Shown in pieces: positions 14,850-22,147 of a stretch of DNA of 24,900 bases. Made by a program: the position numbers and the translations under genes. The DNA is from an uncultured Bacteroidota bacterium. GTDB taxonomy: Bacteria; Bacteroidota; Bacteroidia; Chitinophagales; Chitinophagaceae. Every line of letters starts with the position of its first letter. Position 1 is the first letter of the stretch. Under the pieces are notes generated by a model. That model worked only from the letters and a program-made list of their open reading frames with translations. It did no database searches and had not been told where the DNA came from. The DNA is taken from the NCBI GenBank assembly GCA_903851455.1, contig CAINOM010000212.1, forward strand, positions 1 to 24,900. The letters run 5' to 3'.

Positions 14850-17822
14850 ATGAAGAAGTACATTCAGTTATTGTTGTTACCGGTTTTAGTATTCCTGGCT
14901 CATACCGGGTACGGGCAGATGGTGGGAGATAATGTGTTTCTCCAGGGAGCTTTTGTGGAGATCGGCATTGCGCCGAACGGAGGTTACGGAAGTACAACTC
15001 CCGCTCCTGCAGGTTATCACCCGTTCCTTGGCGGTACCATATTCACCTTTTACGATCCGTTGGCGGCAAGCACCACTACCAGTGGCAATTTTCTGGGTTT
15101 CGTTGCAGATTACGGTGCCGATGGATGGACCGTAGGCACACCACCTTACTTCGGTGATTTTTACCTGCCTGGCGATCCGCAGGAAGGGTGGGCCATAACC
15201 GTCGGTGGTGTTGAGTCAGACGCATACATCCCTATCTATGAGACTTCTCCTACTACTGGCTTCACAGGTGGCCTTTCCGGTACCAATGTTTCTTACAGCA
15301 ATTCAGGCGGAGTGATAAAAGGCGTATGGCAGGGCAATGATGGCGCATTGGCTATCAGGCAAACAACAATTCTCGACACCAATAAACTGTATTTCACGGT
15401 AAATGTCGTGCTCACAAATACCGGCGCGTCCCCGCTTACAAATATTTACTACATAAGGACAGTGGATCCGGACAACGACGAGACCCGTTATTCGGGTGAC
15501 TACACCACCGTTAATACGATTACTTATCAATTGCCTGATCCTACCAATCGTGTGCTGGTATCCACAACCGGCAACGACAATCATGCGGCATACCTTGGCC
15601 TTGGCACAAAAGACTGCCGTGCTAAATGTATGATCTTCGACGGTGGCCTTGCACCCGGATATACCCTCGATCAGATGTGGAATGAAACAACCAGTTATTT
15701 CTATGCGGTCGGTACGTCTTATACTTCAGATGTGGGCATAGCGCTCGATTTTAATATCGGCACTATTGCTCCCGGCGACAGCACCACTTTATCATATGCC
15801 TACATTCTCAACGCCACCTACATTGATAGTGCGCTGAATGCGACTGCCCTTACATTCACGGTAAATGGTGTCGTCCATGATTCAACCGATACGATCAATC
15901 TTTGCAGCTACCCGTATGATACAGTAGGTGTAGTTATCCAGGGAGGTGGATTTTATTCCTGGAACTGGGCTCCTGATTCCTTCCTTACCAATACATCAGG
16001 AACGTCGTCTACTATTCATTCTGATAGCGTCACTGGCACTATAACTTACACGATTACCGGTACGAACATAGCCGGCGGTTGCAATGATATCCATTACTAT
16101 CTTACGCTGGAACATGGTACGTTTCCGGGACCTGTAACCACACCTGTCACGTACTGTCAGGGTGCGACTGCTGTTCCTTTAACTGCGCCGGGCACCGGTC
16201 TCTTGTGGTGGACTTCTCCTACAGGTGGTACTGGCAGTAGTATCGCTCCAACTCCATCCACAATCGCGCCGGGCACAACTGTCTACTATGTAAGTCAGCA
16301 GATCGGTCTGTGCCAGAGCCTGCGTTCCCCTGATACGGTCACGATCATCCCATTGCCGTTGGCGCCCATTCTTTATGATCCCGGTCCATACTGCCAGGGA
16401 CAAACCTTTGTCCCGATTACGGTCACGGGTGCTGGTATATTATGGTATACAACCGCCACGGGCGGCGTAGGGAGCACTACCGCTCCTGTGGTGAACACTG
16501 CTGTTCCCGGTACTTATACTTTCTGGGCCAGCCAAACCGTAAATGGATGTGAAGGTCCGCGTGCTTCCATTACCATCACTGTTCTTGATTTCATCACACC
16601 TGCATTCACCTACAACATCCATTACGGTTGTCACGGGGATACCGTTGTGTTTGACAACACATCAGTAGGAGCCATCCGCTATACATGGACCTTTGGAGAT
16701 GGCTTAAGCGATACCACTACAAGTCCCAGTCATATCTACACCACTCAGGATACCTTCGACGTAAAAGTGATTGCAATAAACGGCCAGTGCAGCGACAGCG
16801 CCATGCAGATGATACGGCTGATACATCCGCTCCATGCGTCTTTTACAAATGACCCGGATATCCTGTGTCAGGACAACCCGGTGACATTCGCAAATACCTC
16901 GATAGACTCGAACGGTTCATTCCTATGGTCATTTGGTAATGGTGCGACAGACACCAGTAAAAACCCCGTTTATACGTTCATGAATACTGGCGTATACACT
17001 GTGCAGTTGATCGTCACCGATTTCGTCCCTTGTCGCGATACCGCATCAGGCATTGTTTACGTCGACACGATGAGCGGTATAGCGCTTGCCTTGACCGATA
17101 CGGTCATTTGCCAGGGTACTTACATTACCTATACAGGTCTGTACTCAGGCATAGGTAATACCGGCAATTTCTGGGACTTCGGAGACGGCAGCAATATCAT
17201 AAACGTGAATCCCGTAGTTCATGGTTACAATGCCACAGGCGTATTCACTATTAACGTCACCGCCAACTACAGGGCTTGTCCTGATACAAGCGCGAGCCAT
17301 ACAGTAACGGTAATTCCACAACCCTATATCAACCTCGGGGCCGACACAAGTATTTGCAAAGGCAGTGAAGCGCTTGTGCTTGCAGATAATGTGAACGGCA
17401 CAGATCCCGCCGCAAGTTGGGTGTGGAGCACGGGGCAAACGGGTCCGTCAATAGTCGTTGACGCCCCTGGCTATTATTATGCCACCGTCAATATCAACAA
17501 TTGTTACGCCTCCGATACTGTTTTGGTGCAGAATAACTGCTACATGGACATTCCGAATGTCTTTTCACCAAATGGCGATGGGGTGAATGATTTCTTCTTC
17601 CCGCGCCAGTACCTCACAAAGGGGCTCACCGCTTTCTCCATGAATATTTACAACCGTTGGGGACAATTGATATTCACGACCACAACGCTCGACGGGCGAG
17701 GGTGGGATGGAAAGTTCAATAATGAGGATCAGCCGGAAGGTGTTTTTGTTTACATAATCGACGCTACATTGAAAGACGGGCAGAAAGAACATCACCAGGG
17801 GAATGTCACTTTGCTCAGGTAA
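14850..17822 (+). CDS. Secreted T9SS type B protein with shared N-terminal ectodomain (gene 2)
   Basis: The 990-residue product has a signal peptide ending near residue 22 (HTGYG-Q). Residues ~23-420 form an ectodomain shared with gene 3 that I cannot name; landmarks are PAGYHPF at 53-59, DGWTVG at 91-96, EGW at 112-114, DPDNDE at 206-211 (a possible Ca-binding acidic loop) and TKDCRAK from 253. Two Ig-like domains of the CHU_C-associated type follow, starting at YCQGATAVPL (435) and YCQGQTFVPI (514), both with GGTGS/GGVGS turns. Three PKD domains have cores at about 615, 695 and 777. The type B T9SS domain is at 897-990. The C-terminal ~400 residues are paralogous to gene 1. It starts 99 bases after gene 1 and could share its transcript. 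Likely role: surface adhesion or matrix; inferred only. Confidence 0.9.
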   Translation: MKKYIQLLLLPVLVFLAHTGYGQMVGDNVFLQGAFVEIGIAPNGGYGSTTPAPAGYHPFLGGTIFTFYDPLAASTTTSGNFLGFVADYGADGWTVGTPPYFGDFYLPGDPQEGWAITVGGVESDAYIPIYETSPTTGFTGGLSGTNVSYSNSGGVIKGVWQGNDGALAIRQTTILDTNKLYFTVNVVLTNTGASPLTNIYYIRTVDPDNDETRYSGDYTTVNTITYQLPDPTNRVLVSTTGNDNHAAYLGLGTKDCRAKCMIFDGGLAPGYTLDQMWNETTSYFYAVGTSYTSDVGIALDFNIGTIAPGDSTTLSYAYILNATYIDSALNATALTFTVNGVVHDSTDTINLCSYPYDTVGVVIQGGGFYSWNWAPDSFLTNTSGTSSTIHSDSVTGTITYTITGTNIAGGCNDIHYYLTLEHGTFPGPVTTPVTYCQGATAVPLTAPGTGLLWWTSPTGGTGSSIAPTPSTIAPGTTVYYVSQQIGLCQSLRSPDTVTIIPLPLAPILYDPGPYCQGQTFVPITVTGAGILWYTTATGGVGSTTAPVVNTAVPGTYTFWASQTVNGCEGPRASITITVLDFITPAFTYNIHYGCHGDTVVFDNTSVGAIRYTWTFGDGLSDTTTSPSHIYTTQDTFDVKVIAINGQCSDSAMQMIRLIHPLHASFTNDPDILCQDNPVTFANTSIDSNGSFLWSFGNGATDTSKNPVYTFMNTGVYTVQLIVTDFVPCRDTASGIVYVDTMSGIALALTDTVICQGTYITYTGLYSGIGNTGNFWDFGDGSNIINVNPVVHGYNATGVFTINVTANYRACPDTSASHTVTVIPQPYINLGADTSICKGSEALVLADNVNGTDPAASWVWSTGQTGPSIVVDAPGYYYATVNINNCYASDTVLVQNNCYMDIPNVFSPNGDGVNDFFFPRQYLTKGLTAFSMNIYNRWGQLIFTTTTLDGRGWDGKFNNEDQPEGVFVYIIDATLKDGQKEHHQGNVTLLR
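16617..17819 (+). repeat. Paralogous C-terminal block, copy 2 (partner 13527-14747)
   Basis: This is the counterpart of the gene 1 block, in the same order: IHYGCHGDTV, three PKD domains, INLGADTSICKGSEAL, VNINNCYASDTV, then the sorting domain ending HHQGNVTLLR. The protein sequence is much better conserved than the DNA. Confidence 0.9.
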
Positions 17823-18122
17823 ACGGCAATTTTAACAAACCTCTAAATATATACGCAAATTCACCAACCCTATCTAAGCTTTCCCTGTCTTTAATACACA
17901 AGGCTTTCAACAAATAGTAAAGTCCGGATGGGTGTTTAGCTCTGTGGAAAAAACGGATTTGAGAGAAAAGGATATTTGCAATAACCTTCCGTTTTTATAG
18001 TGTAAAAACATTTATTTAATCAGGGAAACCGCTTTTTTATAAGAAATATTAAGTATATTGAGCAGTGCATTACCCCTTTTTACGTTAAATAAACTTTAAG
18101 AATCCCCCCAAATGCGTCAATT
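17823..18122. other. 300-base noncoding leader upstream of gene 3
   Basis: No coding potential is visible. The region is A/T-rich and contains overlapping inverted repeats at 17949-18009 (separate entry) and a six-C run at 18104-18109 close to the gene 3 start. I see no G/C-rich terminator after gene 2 and no confident TTTG / TAnnTTTG promoter pair, although the length suggests that gene 3 has its own promoter here. Confidence 0.45.
17949..18009 (+). promoter_or_regulatory. Overlapping, mutually exclusive inverted repeats
   Basis: AAAAACGGA (17949-17957) is the exact reverse complement of TCCGTTTTT (17988-17996), a 9-bp stem with a 30-base loop. GTTTTTA (17991-17997), which overlaps the second arm, is also the exact reverse complement of TAAAAAC (18003-18009), a 7-bp stem with a TAGTG loop. 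The two hairpins cannot form together. This resembles an attenuator layout or paired operator half-sites, but the arms are A/T-rich and chance is possible. Confidence 0.35.
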
Positions 18123-21100
18123 ATGAGAAAACTCTACTTATCGTTCCTCTTTCTGATTGTTTTACTCTGCGGCAAAATCTCTTTTGCCCAGATGGTCGGT
18201 ACGCAGATATACCTGCCGGGCCATTGGCTGGAGATCGGGCAAAATAACTACGGCGCTTTTGGCGCCAACCCACCGCCTGCGGGTTACCATCCCTTTCCGG
18301 GTGGTAGTTTCCTTGCGGAAACTTATGATTATGGCCATGACGGCTGGACTGTGGGCGCCCCGCCACTGATGGGCGATTACACATATCCGGGTAGCCCGTA
18401 CGAAGGATGGGGTATACAGATCAATGGTGCCGGCGGACTCAACTGGGCGTTTAGCTCCAGCGGCTCCATCATCGGTCCGGGTTCACTCACTGGCGCCAAT
18501 ACTACTTATGTGAATGGAGGTGGAAAATTACTTGCGAATTGGGCCGGCACCGCAGCGGCTGGCCAGTTAAAGATAAACATGGAAACCCGCGTGGATACAA
18601 ACGCATCATGGGTCGTTGTTACTTCCAAATTCTATAACATCGGCGCTACAACGTTAAATGACATCTACTACTTCAGGGGCTGTGACCCTGATAATGACGA
18701 AGCGCATGGTGGTAGTTTTGCTACAAGAAATGTAGTTAATTATCAGAATGATGTGGACCATAGAGTTGGCGTGTCTGGCGTTGGTGAAACTTATACTTAT
18801 GCATATCTCCAGCTGTGTACCAAAGATTGTCGCGCCAAAGCGCTGGTGCACACTAGCTGGCCTATTAACTTTTATGTTACTGATCTGAGCACGGTATACA
18901 CGGGTACGGCCGCCATCGCGCCCGATTATACGGTTGGTACTTATGACAATGGCGACATCGCCATTGGCCTGGTTTATAGCCTCGGCAATCTTTGTGCAGG
19001 AGACAGCACCTTCATTTCTTATGCATACACCTTCCTCAATACTCCTGTTGGCATCGACAGTGCATTCCCTGAGCCTACAATTGTGGTGAATGGTGTACCT
19101 GTAAATCCGCCTACTGCACCCGGAGCTATCTACGATACCTTTAATACCTGCCTCTATCCCGGCATGACGGTATTTCCGGTAGATCTCACCAGCGCCGGCA
19201 GCGGCGTGTGGACATGGAGCACCTGGACATGGTCTCCGGGTACTGGCCTGGCAACAACCACCGGTCTGGTTAATACAATAGCGGTTAACACACTTCCTCC
19301 TTCCATCACTTACACGATAACAGGAACAGCTTACAGCAACTGCGGTGGCCCTGTGTCTGGCCTTTGTGGCACCCGGACTATTTATCTGACCGTACTCACT
19401 TGCAACGGTGCCGTTTGCAATAGTCCTTGCCTTGGCGATCCGCTGATCTTCAATGCCCCGGGAGACTCCACAGGAGCCACATACGTGTGGTATGGCCCGG
19501 CGCCATCTACTGCAATTGTGAGCACCTCGCAGACGTTTACGATCTCACCATCGGTTTGGGGAGATACCGGCACTTACCATGTGGTTAAAACCGTTGGCCT
19601 CACTCACGATACCGCGAGCGTTATTGCCGTCATTCATCCGAAGCCCAATGTCACTGCGTCAAGCAATTCGCCGCTATGTGCGGGTGCTACAAATACGCTG
19701 ACACTGTTCTCGGTTACGGACATCGCCGTCGCTTCGTACAGCTGGACCGGACCGTCCTTTTTTACATCTGGTATCCAAAACCCAACGATAGCAGGTTTCC
19801 CGGCTGCTGATACCGGCACTTACACGGTTATTGTTGCAACTACATTCGGATGTAAGGATACTGCTACTACGCATGTAGTGTTGTTACCGCCTCCCGGCCC
19901 ACCCGTGATCACCGGCCATAACCCTTATTGTCAGGGTGATGCATTTATTCCGTTCTCAATAACCCCTGCTCCAGGAGCTACAGTATACTGGTACCCGTCT
20001 CCGGCTGGTGGAACTGGTGTTACAACCGCTCCTGTCGTTAATACAGCAGTGCCCGGAACTTATACTTACTACTACGGACAAACAATTGGTTTGTGCGAAA
20101 GTCCGATCGACTCCATTACGATTGTTGTCAATCCTATCCCGTCTCCCATTACCGGACTGGCAGACGTTTGTCAGTTCCAGTCTATAGCGCTGACTGATGG
20201 CACACCGGGTGGCGCTTGGCTAAGCAGCGCCCCTACTATTGCTACCGTAGGCGCTGCTACGGGTATTGTTACTGGTGTCACTGCCGGCGTCGCAACGATC
20301 ACTTACAAATTACCAACAACTTGTTACGTTACCAAGCTTGTTAACGTTCATGCGAAACCCGCAAAACCTGGCGTAACGCCACCTACTTATTGCCAGTTTA
20401 CATTTGCAGCTCCTTTGACGGCGACACCTGCAACTGGCTTATTATGGTATGGACCGGGAGTTACTGCCGGTACACCGCTTGCACCTACACCAAGCACGGC
20501 GCTCCCGGGTGTTACCAGCTACTATGTTACCGAGACCAGTTCATTCGGTTGTGTAAGTGATAGTGCTATCGATCCGGTGACAATCATAGCGCAGCCTGCA
20601 CCTCCGCTTACCTCTGACACTATGTACTGTCAGAATTCGCAGACCGTTCCGCTGAATTACCAGGTGGATAGCTCGCTGGCCTCGCACCTCAGCTGGTACA
20701 CCTCTGCTTCCGGTCCTGCCGGCGGTGCGTCGCTTGGTTATACTCCTGTGCCGCCAAGTAATGTCGTTACTTATCCCGGAGGTACCACATGGTATGTAAC
20801 GCAAACGGTTAATGGTTGCGAAAGCAATACGGCTCCGGTCAAGGTAACCATTATTGACCTGCCAAACTTTACAATTACAGCAAACAAAACATGGGTATGT
20901 GATCATGATTCACTTACCTTCTCTTACAATGGCTCAGTGCTTGTTTCAGGCACCTATTACTGGATTTTACCTCCCGGAGCTACACCGATCGATGGTACAA
21001 CGGTCACAGACCCGACGATCATTGTAAGGTTCGACTCAGTATATGGCCCGCACATCCTGACACTTGCTGCCACCGAACTCGGCAGGTGTACTACTTACGA

Positions 21101-21938
21101 TACAATATCAGTTCGCGTAATTGCTCCGCCTACGTCGCATTGCCACATGACGCCGGATATCTGTCTTGGTGACACAGTTGGTCTCGCACTTTCAGACAAA
21201 TCATCTGACGCGGTAGTATTCACATGGAATATCGACGGAACACCACTTTTCAGTTCTACAGAAGTGAACCTGGTTGCAGCAAATTCAAACAGCGGTGGTC
21301 CGTTCAGTATCAGCTGGAACACTATTGGTAAGCACATCATCAGCATTGAGTGTTCAACCATTGAAGGCTGCAGATCAGATCCTACTTTTGATACTGTGAA
21401 TGTGCATGATCTCCCGGATGCGTCATTCGGCGTAAAACCCAAGTCAAGTGGTGTATTATGTCTCGAGGACAGCATATGGTTCTCTGCGCACCTGCACGAT
21501 GCAAATTGCTCGTATACCTGGGAACCCGAACATTGCTTCAATGAAAACAACAAGCCGGACATCTGGGGCAAAGTGGAGCAGGGTAGAACGGACATCTGGC
21601 TCACCGTTGTAGACGCCTTTGGTTGCAAAGCTAAATGGGACATGCAGCTTAGCCCTGATGCCTGCTGCACCGTATTATTCCCTAATGCCTTTACTCCTAA
21701 CGGCGATGGTCTGAACGACAAGTTCCGCCCGATCTTTAACGGCTATCATAATTTCCATAGTTTCCGTGTAGTGAACCGGTGGGGACAAACCATTTTTGAA
21801 AGCGCCAACTCAAACCCTGAGTGGGATGGTAGCTTCAATGGAGTGCCACAGGATTTAGGAATATATTATTACTATATAAAGTATGACTGCGGTGGCAACA
21901 CCATTGAACAAAAAGGTGATTGCACGCTTGTAAGATAG
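18123..21938 (+). CDS. Secreted T9SS type B protein, multi-Ig, shared N-terminal ectodomain (gene 3)
   Basis: The 1271-residue product has a signal peptide ending near SFA-Q (residue 22). Residues ~23-424 are paralogous to the gene 2 N-terminus: PAGYHPF at 52-58, DGWTVG at 73-78, EGW at 94-96, DPDNDE at 188-193, TKDCRAK from 233. Then come two PKD/Ig-like domains (about 430-590), a CHU_C-associated Ig-like domain at YCQGDAFIPF (602), a BIG2-like domain at about 679-745 (APTIATVGAATGIVTGVTAG), two more Ig-like domains starting near 756 and 835, and further PKD-like beta domains to about 1180. The type B T9SS sorting domain is at 1181-1271: FPNAFTPNGDGLNDKF, VNRWGQTIF, EWDGSFNG, LGIYYYY, ending GDCTLVR. 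This domain has diverged from those of genes 1 and 2. A terminator follows. Confidence 0.9.
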   Translation: MRKLYLSFLFLIVLLCGKISFAQMVGTQIYLPGHWLEIGQNNYGAFGANPPPAGYHPFPGGSFLAETYDYGHDGWTVGAPPLMGDYTYPGSPYEGWGIQINGAGGLNWAFSSSGSIIGPGSLTGANTTYVNGGGKLLANWAGTAAAGQLKINMETRVDTNASWVVVTSKFYNIGATTLNDIYYFRGCDPDNDEAHGGSFATRNVVNYQNDVDHRVGVSGVGETYTYAYLQLCTKDCRAKALVHTSWPINFYVTDLSTVYTGTAAIAPDYTVGTYDNGDIAIGLVYSLGNLCAGDSTFISYAYTFLNTPVGIDSAFPEPTIVVNGVPVNPPTAPGAIYDTFNTCLYPGMTVFPVDLTSAGSGVWTWSTWTWSPGTGLATTTGLVNTIAVNTLPPSITYTITGTAYSNCGGPVSGLCGTRTIYLTVLTCNGAVCNSPCLGDPLIFNAPGDSTGATYVWYGPAPSTAIVSTSQTFTISPSVWGDTGTYHVVKTVGLTHDTASVIAVIHPKPNVTASSNSPLCAGATNTLTLFSVTDIAVASYSWTGPSFFTSGIQNPTIAGFPAADTGTYTVIVATTFGCKDTATTHVVLLPPPGPPVITGHNPYCQGDAFIPFSITPAPGATVYWYPSPAGGTGVTTAPVVNTAVPGTYTYYYGQTIGLCESPIDSITIVVNPIPSPITGLADVCQFQSIALTDGTPGGAWLSSAPTIATVGAATGIVTGVTAGVATITYKLPTTCYVTKLVNVHAKPAKPGVTPPTYCQFTFAAPLTATPATGLLWYGPGVTAGTPLAPTPSTALPGVTSYYVTETSSFGCVSDSAIDPVTIIAQPAPPLTSDTMYCQNSQTVPLNYQVDSSLASHLSWYTSASGPAGGASLGYTPVPPSNVVTYPGGTTWYVTQTVNGCESNTAPVKVTIIDLPNFTITANKTWVCDHDSLTFSYNGSVLVSGTYYWILPPGATPIDGTTVTDPTIIVRFDSVYGPHILTLAATELGRCTTYDTISVRVIAPPTSHCHMTPDICLGDTVGLALSDKSSDAVVFTWNIDGTPLFSSTEVNLVAANSNSGGPFSISWNTIGKHIISIECSTIEGCRSDPTFDTVNVHDLPDASFGVKPKSSGVLCLEDSIWFSAHLHDANCSYTWEPEHCFNENNKPDIWGKVEQGRTDIWLTVVDAFGCKAKWDMQLSPDACCTVLFPNAFTPNGDGLNDKFRPIFNGYHNFHSFRVVNRWGQTIFESANSNPEWDGSFNGVPQDLGIYYYYIKYDCGGNTIEQKGDCTLVR

Positions 21939-21960
21939 TGGTTAGATAATAATGGTTCAG

Positions 21961-21997
21961 AGAATACCATCGTCAACAACGGTGGTATTCTTTTTTT
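21961..21997 (+). terminator. Strong Rho-independent-type terminator after gene 3
   Basis: A 13-bp stem pairs 21961-21973 (AGAATACCATCGT) with 21979-21991 (ACGGTGGTATTCT), with one G-T wobble, a 5-base CAACA loop and a run of seven T at 21991-21997. It lies 23 bases after the gene 3 stop and separates that unit from gene 4. Confidence 0.9.
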
Positions 21998-22147
21998 GGA
22001 ACAATGAAATTCGGAAAATCTTTATTCGTAAAGAGAGAATAAAGCGATTTGATATAGGTTCATACTAAGTTGATTGTATATCAGGATTTTCCCTGCTGCT
22101 ACTTGATTTGGAAAGGAATCGACAAACATGTAATTTAGAAGCCCAAT

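Noticed and set aside
11387..17893. CTGTCTTTA shared by the leaders of gene 1 (11387-11395) and gene 3 (17885-17893)
   Set aside because: A 9-mer at very different distances from the start codons (about 100 and 230 bases); chance cannot be excluded.
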